Shown here piece after piece: positions 31,784 through 41,312 of a stretch of 41,398 nt of DNA; the stretch's first letter is position 1, and each line of letters starts with the position of its first letter. The DNA comes from Lingula anatina (lineage: Eukaryota > Brachiopoda > Lingulata > Lingulida > Lingulidae). The translations under genes and the position numbers were made by a program. The stretch is from the NCBI RefSeq assembly GCF_001039355.2, contig NW_019774670.1:235378-276775 (forward strand). The letters are read 5' to 3'. The notes below the pieces were generated by a model that saw nothing but the letters and a program-made list of their open reading frames with translations, was not told the DNA's origin and did not search any database.

Positions 31784-32017
31784 TTGCATATCTATAAGGA
31801 TTGGTTCCTTTCCGGTTTAAAAACGGTTCATATCATTATAAGAATTGATGATATTGATGGCAAATTTCTAAATTATGAAGATAACATATTATTTTGCCTG
31901 TATTTAATATCCAACTGCCTTCTAACTTCTATTGATAATTTATGGTTACTCGATTTAAACCTTGCCACTGCTACAACAGTGTATCATTTTGTCAAAAGAT
32001 GGCTGCTAAAATCTTAA
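31784..32017 (+). pseudogene. Possible LINE ORF2 C-terminal fragment
   Basis: A 77-codon frame with KDWFLSGLKTVHIIIR, DDIDGKFLNYEDN and NCLLTSIDNLW. This order resembles the post-RT segment of L1-type ORF2 (G-I-K-T-I, D-G-x-F-L-x-Y-E-E, N-F-L...S-I-x-x-x-W). There is no Cys-rich end or poly(A) tail, so the call is tentative. Confidence 0.35.
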
Positions 32018-32019
32018 GT

Positions 32020-33120
32020 TGAGTTTTCAATATTTCCACCCATCCTTGTTGCCCGTCGAGTGGTAATACTAGTGTAATGTTTGTTGGATATTTTCTGAAT
32101 AATCCTATTTGATACTAAGCCGAAAAGAATTAAATCTACCGTATAATTGTCTAAAAACATTTTTATTAAAATACATACTGATTTCATCAAAATTTCATAA
32201 TCTCCTGTTTCTTTTTTTTAAACATTTTACGTCAAAAAATACATGCATCAGCATAATTTTAACATGAATGCGTTGTGGCTATTGTTTTAATCGTTTAATT
32301 GTCCTTATAATTTGGTTTGCTTATTTTGAATTAAAGAAGTAATTTACAATATTCCATGTGTTTTTTTTTTTCAACAATAATCCCATGATCAAATGACCTG
32401 ACTTGAGGTGTACGTTAATTGGTCCAGCACTTTAGTCAATCATATCCATTTTACGTTTACGTTTTTTATTATATGCAGTTTTGATCCATAAAAACATATC
32501 TTGAAAATACAACACCTCTGATCCTCTTTCGATTTTCACCCCAAACAGTTTGTAGACCTTTTCATTTTCTTCATTTGAGCCATCGTATCAGTAGATCTAG
32601 GGCTGTGGCAGTAGTTACAGGTAAAAGTTAAAGGTAAATAACGATGGATGGACGGTAGAATGTATATTTATATCAGAAGATGTTAAAACAATTTCATAGT
32701 AAACAAAAATGATTAAAGAATCATTTTGACAAGATTTTTTTTGTGAGGTACTCACATCATTTTGAGTTAAAATTTGTATTATGTAAGTCATTTTCATTAT
32801 TTTGACATATTCGGTTCTATCATTTTGAGAGAAAATTATTTTTTACAAAGTCGTTTCATGATTTTGAGATTTCGAGATGACGCAAAATCATTGGCTAAGA
32901 ATCTCAATTCCCTAACTCTTATGGTTTAGGAAATTACAATGAGAAACAAATTATATATTCGTCCGCCCCAGGGGCAGCCTGACCATTTTCAGCGTACTTA
33001 GTCGAAGCAAACCCGTCCCCACTCCAATTCTACCTGTTTCGTACTTCAAGCTATTTCAGGGACTTGTAAAAAAATCCTGGTTGCAAAATGAGCTGCAGTT
33101 GCAAAATGCGGCTCTACTTC
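32020..33120. other. Gene-free AT-rich stretch
   Basis: Repeated ATCATTTTGA/TCATTTTGA motifs at 32725-32890 (five or so, irregular spacing). No other structure is recognised. Confidence 0.45.
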
Positions 33121-33129
33121 GAAGGGGCG

Positions 33130-33440
33130 CATTTTGCTACTGAACGTATTTCATTCGGCTACCGACAGTTCACTTTTTCCTTTCACCTTGGCTTCACAAT
33201 CGCCTTCATCTTCAAACTGCCTCTACACCAGTATAAGTAGGGGCCCAATTTGGAACTGAACGTATTTTGCAACCGGTTGCAAAATGCGGCTCTACACATC
33301 CAACGAAGGTTCCTTGGCTCACTTGGACACAGCTAGACACTCCTACCCGGATTCGAATTCTAGAACACCTGATGTAATTTTTGTTGCAATAAATCATTTC
33401 TAAATATTATGTTTGTTTACTATAAGAGAAAACTGCTACC
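33130..33440 (+). repeat. Partial copy of the sushi-gene upstream module with tRNA-like SINE head (copy 3)
   Basis: 33143-33230 (TATTTCATTCGGCTACCGACAG, CACCTTGGCTTCACAAT, CTTCATCTTCAAACTGCCTC) matches 21030-21110 and 40087-40170. 33303-33430 (CGAAGGTTCC, CACTTGGACACAGCTAGACA, ATTCGAATTCTAGAAC, ACTATAAGAG) matches the SINE heads at 20757 and 39305. The order of the two parts is reversed compared with the full modules, so this copy is rearranged. No signal-peptide exon follows. Confidence 0.7.
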
Positions 33441-33509
33441 CAGGGTTTGAGTTGCATTCCGGCTCATGTGAGGCACATGCGGAACATTCTAGCTTTTGAA
33501 CGTTTTTAT

Positions 33510-33533
33510 GTACAGACACAGATGTGTCTGTAC
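33510..33533. repeat. Perfect 24-nt interrupted palindrome
   Basis: GTACAGACACA-GA-TGTGTCTGTAC: two 11-bp arms around two bases, followed by a CGTC/TGTCGCTGTCGTCG-rich segment. It sits at the left edge of the tandem array and may be a repeat-family terminus. Confidence 0.85.
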
Positions 33534-33569
33534 ATATATCCGTCATCTGCGTCTGTCGCTGTCGTCGCC

Positions 33570-33710
33570 GTGCAATTTCACCGATAACACGATTAGTGGC
33601 TTGAAACTTACATAACTGATGAATATTCATAATACGCATTTCAAGTTTGAAAATCAGCGTTATCGGGCCATTTTAATGGAAGTTATGCTGTTTTTCCATT
33701 TTTTAGCATA
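33570..33710 (+). repeat. Tandem array unit left of the Tc1 insertion
   Basis: CACCGATAACACGATTAGTG, GAAACTTACATAACTGATGA, ATTCATAATACGC, AAGTTTGAAAATCAGC and GTTATGCTGTTTTTCC are the same blocks, in order, as the units at 35061 and on. It ends exactly at the TA where the Tc1 element begins. Confidence 0.85.
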
Positions 33711-33829
33711 CAGCATTGGTCAAAAAGGTTGTCCCACCCCCATTTCCATGTACTTTTAATTACAAATGATCACCTAACAGCTGTAAATTGTTAGAAATAG
33801 TGCTTTTTGTTACAGATACCGTGTCTTCT

Positions 33830-34300
33830 TTTGTTGGGGGAGTTGGTCCACGTTTTTTATGGGGTTGGTTCTCCTTTGCATTGCACACTCCAATTCATGT
33901 CACAGTTGATTAGTAAGTTTAATATCAGGGCTCAAAGATGGTGGTTCCATCCTTAGAGCATTGTGTTTCTTCAACAAACACTTGCCAGGCGAGAGGTGTG
34001 AGCAAGTGTGCAGTCATGATAAAGCCTGGAATTAACCCCAAAGTCAGTTCTTGAAGATGGAATGAGATATCAGCTGAGAATGCTATGTTCAGTGATCCCA
34101 CAGGCATCTGAACCTGGCCATCCATCACTGGAAGGAAGTTGATTTTGATGCAGAATCAAATTATTTCTTGTATCCCATCGATGGTCAAAGAGGGTCCATA
34201 GACATGTTAAAAAATGCCTCTTGGAAGGGTGTGTGTAGGATAATATCGCCTGAGGTGTTAGATCAGTCTGCATTTGGAGAACATTCCAAGCCAATGGTAT
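33830..34300 (-). pseudogene. Tc1 transposase remnant, left half, minus strand
   Basis: Minus-strand frames read KRHFLTCLWTLFDHRW, LPSSDGWPGSDACGI, FHLQELTLGLIPGFIMTAHL, LTPLAWQVFVEETQCSKDG and, near the end, SPDIKLTNQL-stop-HELECAMQRRTN. The last motif corresponds to the SPDxNPxEHLWHELxxxLRRR region of Tc1 transposases. Frames are broken and the SPDxNP and EHLW residues are damaged. Confidence 0.75.
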
Positions 34301-34344
34301 TAGTACAGTGTTCCTTTTGGAACAAAACGTAACAGGGGCATGAT

Positions 34345-34695
34345 CTCCTCACAGCTGTAACATTCTCAACAGAAATCTCACTCCATTTGCAAGAGGTGAC
34401 CTCAGGGATGCTACTGGCTTCACTGTGACAATGCACTTGCTCACAGCTCTCGTCTGGCAAACGATTTGTTGCAAAAACACAGGGGTCTGAGGATGGGCCA
34501 ACAGTCTTTGGGTCCTGATATTAATCCTACTGAACACCTGTGGCATGAATTGGAATGTGCATTGCAGAGGAGAACCAATTCCCAAATAATCTTGACCAAT
34601 TCCGCCACGCTCTTTAGGATGAATGGGACAATATCCCACATAACAGAATTGTTACCCGTGTTGAAGGCTTGTCGCGCCGTCTACAGAAAATAATT
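34345..34695 (+). pseudogene. Tc1 transposase C-terminal remnant, right half, plus strand
   Basis: Plus-strand frames read FTVTMHLLTALVWQTICC then QQSLGPDINPTEHLWHEL and ECALQRRTN, followed in shifted frames by FRxALQDEWDNIPxN-like and VEGLSRRLQ. These parallel the minus-strand remnant at 33830-34128 (TAHLLTPLAWQV; HELECAMQRRTN). The N-terminal DNA-binding half is missing on this side. Confidence 0.8.
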
Positions 34696-35060
34696 GCAGT
34701 ACGCGGTAAACGCACACGCAGTTAGGCACGTGACCTTTAACGAGCACACCCTAATGCTAATTTTCTGTGAATTTGGGGACATTTGATGGCGTCTTTTCAA
34801 TTTTATAGACAATTTCTTTACATCTGTAGAAGTCACAGTGAAACAGTGGATTTGAGGGGGTACCTCTTATAAATTTGACTAAATGGTATAAAATTTGTAT
34901 ATTTTTACCTCTATTTTGTATTTTTTTAAACCATTAATCATGTTAGACACGGTATCTGTAATAAAAAGCACTATTTCTAACAATTTACAGCTGTGAGGAG
35001 ATCATTTGTAATTAAAAGTACATGGAAATGGGGGTGGGACAACCTTTTTGACCAATGCTG

Positions 35061-37470
35061 TATATGCAACACTGATAACACAATAAGTGGAAACCGTTTT
35101 ACTTTTTGGTTTGAAACTTACTGTCTTGATGAATATTTATAATACGCGGGTCGAGTTCGAAAATCAGCATGATCAAAGTTAAACTGTTTTTTTTTTTTTC
35201 ATTTTTTTAGCTTATATGCAACACTGATAACACGATAAGTGGAAAACCATTTTACCTTTTTCGCTCGAAACTTACAGAACTGATCAAAATTCATAATACG
35301 CTGGTCAAGTTCGAAAATCAGATTGATTTGACCATTTAACAAAAGTTAAGCTGTTTTTTGCTTTTTTTCGGCATATATGCAACACTGATAAGGCATTTTA
35401 AGGAAAACCGATCAGCCTTTTGTCTTGCAACTCACAAGAGTTATCAGTCTGATTAGTATACAGATCAAGTTTGAAAATAAGCTTGATCAATTAAGTTTTG
35501 ATGAAGTTACGCCTTTTTTTGTAAATAAGTGTTTTTTCTTCAGATTTAATTCTTATGCATGTTAACAGTCTCATTATAGAACTAATTAGATATGTAAAAG
35601 TGTCGTTTTGTCATTTTCTGCTTCTTAACAATATTGTTAGTTTATTATATAAAAATGACGGTAAACCTGTTATCGAGTATTGTGTAATAAAGTGTCAAAA
35701 ATGGAAATGAACTCATATCATTGCAGTTCGTCAGATTCAATCATTCACTAAGTTAAGAATCTCAGAATGGAGCAATTTGGACATTTAAAATTGTTCTTTT
35801 AATATTTTTCCTTTGACAACACTTGTCTTAGTTGATCATATAAAAATGAGAGTAAATTGATTATTTTTTTTATGTAAAAAAAGGTGTTAAAAATGGAAAT
35901 AAACTCTTCAGTACAGTTATCTCTTGTTTACATTTTGGGATTTTCAAGGTGTGACTGTGAACTCTGTGGGCTTGTAGACTTTTGCTGGTCACATGTTCTG
36001 AATATCCATGATACTTTAATGTTATTATTAAAAAATTGATGGTCATTATGCTGTTAAGCATTGTGTAATATTGCATCAAAATTGAAGAAAATCCTATTTT
36101 GGGCTCTGTCTTTATAATGACGAATAAAGAAAAACCATGTCACTTACTCTTCTTAAACTTACAGGAAAGAAACATAGAACTAAAATACAGCCTGAGTTGG
36201 AAAAGCAGTCTAATTGGCTTATTTTCCAGTTGTACATATTTGTGAATTTTTTTATCTTTTTCACATTGGCATTTTCAATGTGGGAATTCTCATGGGCACA
36301 AAGCCCAGTGGTGATCAAATTTTCTTAATGTCCATGTTCATTAATAGTAAATTATTAAAAAATGGTGATTTTTATACAATTAATCATTATGTAATATTGC
36401 ATCAAAATTGACAAAAGAACCTACTATGTGCACTGCCGCCATAAACGTTATGAAAAGAAAAATGTTACTTATAATTTTTTAACTTACATGATTGATTCTT
36501 AGGATTGACATACAGCTCAATTTAGAAAACCAGCTCTGTTGGATTATCATTTTTATTGAATTCATGCATTTTTCTCATTCTGGCATTTCTAAGTGTGAAC
36601 TTGAACTCGCATGGGCCTGAAGCTTTATGCTTTTACTTTCATCGGTATTACTTGTTGTGCATGATTAAAATTTGATGTTGACTGTGCAGTTAAGCATAAT
36701 TTACTATTACATCAGAATTGACAGTCTCCTATTCTGTGCATAATTATTTAATTAAGGTGTGACTTATGGGCCGGAAGACCTTTGCTAGTCACATTTGGTG
36801 GTCAGTCTGTAATTTTCCTTGGGTAATCACTAGCTAATTTCAGAGCTATAGTCACTTGCCTAATTAAGATTGAAGTGGCCATTAAATGAGACAACATAAA
36901 TCACCAACTGTTGATATTTACCTGTAAACTCCCATAGGTTAAGCTCTCTGCCAGATAAGGGTCCATAATAAAGAAACAGTGATAATTATGCAGGTAAATG
37001 TTGTTTAATATTGCAAATAGGTTTTCAAAAATTATTTTGTTTAATGCCATCATTAATGTTATAGATTAATAACAGTGCCTTATTGTCCTCAAACTCAATG
37101 GGGTTATTCATATCATGTTAATCCAGCTAGATAAAAGTTTTAATAGCAGAACCCCATAGTAAGCTGCGTTGCTTAGCTGTCGAACCATATCTTTACTAAC
37201 GTACCTGTCAAGTTTCAGAGCGATCCCTTTGTTGCTTCCCTTAATACACTCCATTTTCATAATGTGAATTTGAACTCTCATGATCCCGAAACTGTAATCT
37301 TATTCATTGACCATGTTACCTGTTGTGCACCATTAAAATTCAGTGTTGATTGATTGTGCTATTATAAGCATTATTTATTATTGCATCAAAATTGACAAAA
37401 TGACCTATTTTCTGCATTTTTATTTTCTGTTTTTGTCTATACAGTCGACAGCTTTGCTGTCTTGTTTAAT
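35061..37470 (+). repeat. Degenerate tandem array, about 150-400 bp units
   Basis: First units (about 155 bp): ATATGCAACACTGATAACAC, GTGGAAAxCxxTTTTACxTTTT, AACTTAC, TCATAATACGC, TCAAGTTCGAAAATCAG and GTTAAxCTGTTTTTT, repeated at 35061, about 35215 and 35375. Later, longer units share TAAGCATTxTGTAATATTGC, ATCAAAATTGACAAAA and CCTATTxTGTGCA (about 36060, 36385, 36705, 37375). The last unit ends TCGACAGCTTTGCTGTCTTG. A related scrap with GACAGCTTTGCTGCCTCG lies in the NEURL4 intron at 3865-3940. No coding content is supported. Confidence 0.7.
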
Positions 37471-37488
37471 GATTCCCTCTTCTTATAT

Positions 37489-38165
37489 TCCCGTCACACT
37501 AGAGGCGGAATGAGAAAGAATGCCGTCGGAAAGGCAATTCTTTTTGCGTTCCTGGATATTCGAAGAGCATTCTATAAATTCCGAGTGTATTCCAAATATT
37601 TTTGACCAATACTTGTGGCCGGGCCGAATGTTTTGCTCATGTTAAAAACTTTCGAAGTACATTCCAAGTGGAAAATTATCGAATGGCATTTGAATAGTAT
37701 TCTAACTGCACTTTTACTGCATTCAAAATGTTCTCATGGTATGCCGACAGCATTCGAAACATTCTGATCACATTCGCAGGAGATCCGAACTGGCAAGTCA
37801 CTTAAAAACCCGCCAGAATGTTTCGAATATGCCTCGAATGAGCCGGAATCCTTTTTCAGCCAACAATCGAACTACAATCGTACGGCATTCAAAGTATATT
37901 CTAAATATTCTGACTGCCTTCTGACAGCATTATCGATATTCCTAGTTTTCCAACTGCATTCGAGCTACATTTGAGAGCTAATACACCCAAAATGTGCACG
38001 AATCATTCCAGGCGGATTCAAGAGCATTCTAAGTATTCCAACGGTACTCTTACAAGAATTTAGGTCAATTTGAACTTTCTTCCCGAATGTGGTGCGAATT
38101 TTGAAAAATCTTCATTCCGGTTCATTCTGCTTGATTCCTGCTGATTCCGAATAAGTGTGTCGGGA
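37489..38165. mobile_element. CATTC-rich terminal-inverted-repeat element
   Basis: Ends TCCCGTCACACTAGAGGCGG and, read from the other side, TCCCGACACACTTATTCGG. The body is saturated with CATTCGAA, CATTCTGA, TATTCCAA and GAATG motifs on both strands at spacings of roughly 10-30 bp. Each arm carries GGAATGA/GGAATCA copies. No gene was seen; the apparent frame at 37736-37924 is only repeat. The superfamily was not identified. Confidence 0.65.
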
Positions 38166-38169
38166 CCTT

Positions 38170-38785
38170 TAAGGGCTTCCTGAAACTAAAATCGTCCCAC
38201 TGTGCTACATTAACGTCATAGGTACCTAGTTACCCTGAGTGTCAGGGCACAGTAAAAGCTAGCTTGTTAAAAATCTTGTGATGGGATCGCTTTTACTAGC
38301 CCTGTGGAACAGCGACAGTGTACGATTTCCGTCAATCAAAAAGAATTGCTCCGCAGTGAATCTGCAGGTGAATGTCATTAAACCATAATGAAACGTAAAA
38401 CAGATTTAATTCTGCTTTATTTAATTTTATTCACTGTGTTTAAGATGTAAAGTGAAAAATAAATAATATGTTTCTAAAAGAAAAAAACATATCAAATGCT
38501 TTTGTATTTTTTGCTTATCAAAGAACATTTGCTCCTGAAGATATAAACACAATACACGTGCTTGCCCTGTGCCAAGTTTGACAGCTACACTGTATGCCCG
38601 ATACCACTGTAAGGGCTGCGCAATGGCTAGACCAAAATCAGTTTTTAAAGCAGAATGTTGCTTGTGTTGTGGTACTGACCTTCGACTGCAAGATATTCTT
38701 AGTTCAAACTTCACACTCCGCTTCAGCCACTTTGCTTCTTGTCTCGTCTGCACGAAATAACGTCAGCGCAAGGCGGGAAAGGCAG
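38170..38785. other. Gene-free stretch
   Basis: AACTAAAATCGTCCCA, TGTGCTACATTAACGTCATA and GGTACCTAG echo 20285-20335 (AACCGTCCAATTG, TTAACGTCATAGGTGATACC), so the paralogous upstream block may begin near 38170 with rearranged DNA between. Overlapping frames on both strands at 38427-38875 have no recognisable protein. Confidence 0.4.
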
Positions 38786-38788
38786 CTC

Positions 38789-38893
38789 CAGGCGGTCAAA
38801 GCTGTGACGTACGAGACTTATGGCTTCCAAATATGGAGCTCAGGCGGATACAACTGTGACGTACGAGGCTTGTGACTTCCAAATATGGAAGCG
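38789..38893 (+). repeat. 52-bp tandem duplication with TGACGTAC
   Basis: CAGGCGGTCAAAGCTGTGAC then GTACGAGACTTATGGCTTCC recurs as CAGGCGGATACAACTGTGAC then GTACGAGGCTTGTGACTTCC, and both are followed by AAATATGGA. Each copy holds a TGACGTAC core (CRE-like), but a regulatory role is only a guess. Confidence 0.75.
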
Positions 38894-39304
38894 CCCCAGG
38901 CAAAATTTTGCTGAAGAACGCCTCCAGGTTGACGCTAGTGGCTAGAGTTTTGTATTGCTGATATGGGTTATATATATGAAATCAAGATCGAGCTGGCAAT
39001 ACGGAAACTAGAACCTAGGGTATACCTAGTTAAATCTCAGCTGAAAACAAGTCATAGTGAAAAAAAAAGAATCTATCTAGGAACGCTCCGTGTCGGCTTC
39101 TCACACAAGGCCTCGTGTACATCAAACATTTCCACGTTCAATGACAAGACAATGTTCAGGTACTGGTGTTGAGTGGGATGAAAAACATTTGCACGACTCA
39201 AAGGCTATCGCCTGTAATTGCAAACATTTACATGTGCAACCAAACTGGCCCTCTCCGTGACAAGAGGGAACGTTTGCATTTGATTTGAAACTTTCCTACG
39301 AAGG

Positions 39305-39372
39305 TTCCGCGGCTCCGTGGTAACTCCACCGACTTAGACACTCGTACGCAGGTTCAGAATCTTGAAAGTCTG

Positions 39373-39409
<37 letters not shown>

Positions 39410-39500
39410 CTAAATATTATTTCTAAAAGTTTTGTTTGATGACTATAAGAGGAAACTCGTACCTACGAAGGGTGGGCGGATCACTCCCGGCGCAATCGGT
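39305..39500 (+). repeat. tRNA-like SINE head, copy 4, with T31 run
   Basis: GCGGCTCCGTGGTAACTCCA (A-box-like) and GCAGGTTCAGAATCTTG (B-box-like, one base inserted). A T31 run at 39379-39409 replaces the TTTTTGTTGCTAG stretch of the other copies. GGTGGGCGGATCACTCCCGG follows. Confidence 0.6.
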
Positions 39501-40244
39501 AATGCTGACTTTTTGTCTTGTAAGTTTGTTGTAAAGTTTTAGAATTCGAGGACGAATTCTTTTAAAGAAGGGGTGTATCTTGTAAAGCAAATGACATACT
39601 CTTTCGATAATTACAAAACAATTAAAACAGAATCAAATATGTAGGAAGTTATTGAGTGCAAGTAAATGACTTTAAGTGTCAGTAAGTGTAGAGATTGTTC
39701 TTGAAGTAAGAAAGGATGGAACATTTCAAAGTAACATGTAGTTGGATCTGATTGGTTAATCTTTCTATAGATTTGCACGTTTCTAACACGTGTAAAACTC
39801 ATGCATACTCGAGATGGACAAGGTCCAAGCATGAGTAATTCGGAAAATATTTTAAATATTTTAAATTAAAAATAAATCTCACTGAAATTACTTAATTAGG
39901 AAATATTGAATAGCGTTTTGGTAATATGAGAATGGAAACTTCTTAAGGAAAATAGAGAGTAAATATTTGTAGATTCTGTGCAAAAGTGATTCGGTGAATA
40001 CATATTCTGAAGCTCCAGGTCGTCGTTATTGTCACTATAATAGTTCTTCATTAAATGATACATATAATGGCCTTCAAAAGACGGTGGTATTTCATACGAC
40101 TACCGACCGTTCACTTTTTTCATTTCACTTTGGCTTCACAATCTCTTTCATCTTCAAACTGCCTCTACACCATTGGCCATAAAGTTAATCCCCATCCAAT
40201 TCCATGTGTATTTGTTTGCCCTTGATCACCTCAAATGTGTTAAT

Positions 40245-40485
40245 CAGGAATGGATCCAGGATTTTTGAAGGGGGTGGGTTGGCGTGAGGTTCGCGGTCCG
40301 CTGAAGGGCCTCGAAATTTTTTGGTATTTTATAGGTCGAACAGTGCCATTCGGTACAGTTTAGAACTATGATTTCGCTAGTAAAATTCTAATTTCAAGAG
40401 GAGACCATTGGTGTGATTTTTTTCAGAAATCGAAGGACGGGGGTGGGGGTCAGGACTCCCCTGACACCCCTTAAATCCGCTACTG
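40245..40485 (+). mobile_element. CAGTGGCGGATCC-family MITE with TTAAT target duplication
   Basis: CAGGAATGGATCCAGGATTT at the left and AAATCCGCTACTG at the right, flanked by TTAAT on both sides (40240-40244 and 40486-40490). Matches the truncated copy at 21231-21436. CAG...CTG termini with a 5-bp duplication suggest a hAT-related MITE. Confidence 0.8.
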
Positions 40486-40725
40486 TTAATTGTCATAAAA
40501 GGTGCATTTATCCCGATTTTGCAGTTGGCATTTTCACAGATTTTATAAAATAGGGTCGCTGGATGGACGTGTCAGACCGCTCAGTTCTTACCTTAGTATG
40601 TTCACGTATGGTTAATGCATATACATGGTATGTGTTCACTTGCATATATGTTGCCAATAGTGTGCTTTTTTCTTCCAGGAGGACTTTGGGCCACATCTAA
40701 CTACATTGCCATTTTGTTGTGCGCA

Positions 40726-40792
40726 ATGAAGGGTTTCTCTGTTGGTTTTATTTTAACCACGGTCCTGATGGCCGCCGAAGTGGATTCTAAGG
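40726..40792 (+). CDS. Signal-peptide exon of a second sushi-gene paralogue (3' partial)
   Basis: A 67-bp exon with the same length and phase (+1) as 21701-21767, followed by the same GTACGTA donor. It encodes MKGFSVGFILTTVLMAAEVD then SKG, against MNCFYVGVILTTALMAARVD then SEG. The surrounding DNA is collinear with the first gene, including intron 1 up to the right edge of the window, so the remaining exons should lie beyond 41398. Most differences fall in the first residues. Whether the copy is functional cannot be told from one exon; the ATG, the hydrophobic core and the donor are intact. Confidence 0.75.
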
Positions 40793-40841
40793 GTACGTAA
40801 CCAATTTAAATATAAATAAACTTTAGTCTTGCAACAGTCAA

Positions 40842-41106
40842 CAGAAGGGGCGGATCCAGGATTATTTGAAGGAAGGGGGGTCTGCGGATGCAAAACCGAC
40901 CCCTTCTGGAGGATGCAAAACCGACCCCGCTGAAGCGCCCCGAAAATGTTTAGTATTTAAGATGGCGAACGGTGCCATTTGACACGGTTTAGTACTATAA
41001 ATCAGCTAGTCAAAATTGTAATTCCAAGTGGGAAATATTAATGTGATTTTTTTTCAGAAACCTGAGCGGGAGTCAAGACCCCTCCCCCCCTCTAAATCCG
41101 CCACTG
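40842..41106 (+). mobile_element. CAGTGGCGGATCC-family MITE with GTCAA target duplication
   Basis: Begins CAGAAGGGGCGGATCCAGGA and ends CTCTAAATCCGCCACTG; GTCAA flanks both ends (40837-40841 and 41107-41111). It lies in intron 1 of the paralogue; the matching intron of the first gene lacks it. It contains a doubled GATGCAAAACCGACCCC motif. Confidence 0.88.
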
Positions 41107-41312
41107 GTCAACTGCATGTCGATATAAATCTGTTGCACGTTGGCGTATATTTGAAATGACTAGTGGGATAATTTATTTTTAAATACATGTTGTTGTCTTG
41201 TGAATCTGGCCTCTATGCTCCTTTCTGTAATCCACCCGTTCTGTTATTAACTGATCGACTGTTAAAAGGACGAGTTCCACTCATATAGACGTGTTTTGGA
41301 CGTAACTTATGG

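Larger units (their letters stand above)
33711..35060. mobile_element. Palindromic (fold-back) Tc1-like element
   Basis: A 1350-bp element flanked by TA (33709-33710 and 35061-35062). The inverted ends (CAGCATTGGTCAAAAAGGTT, GTCCCACCCCCATTTCC and onward through ACAGATACCGTGTC) match for about 118 bp with only a handful of differences. Both halves also carry the same 3' part of a Tc1 transposase in opposite directions, so both termini derive from one original end. It is inserted in the tandem array unit. Confidence 0.9.
39030..40725 (+). promoter_or_regulatory. Upstream module of the sushi gene (paralogous copy 2)
   Basis: Collinear with 20500-21700, including the SINE head, the ACCGACCGTTCACT...CTTCAAACTGCCTC block, a CAGTGGCGGATCC-family MITE and the TTCTTCCAGGAGGACTTTGG segment before the signal-peptide ATG. 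It is longer than copy 1 because of about 450 bp at 39530-40020 (AT-rich, no gene). No TATA box or start site is certain. Confidence 0.55.

Noticed and set aside
38427-38875. Overlapping frames on both strands (about 93-108 codons)
   Set aside because: No recognisable motif, no splice support, and opposing frames of similar length suggest chance.
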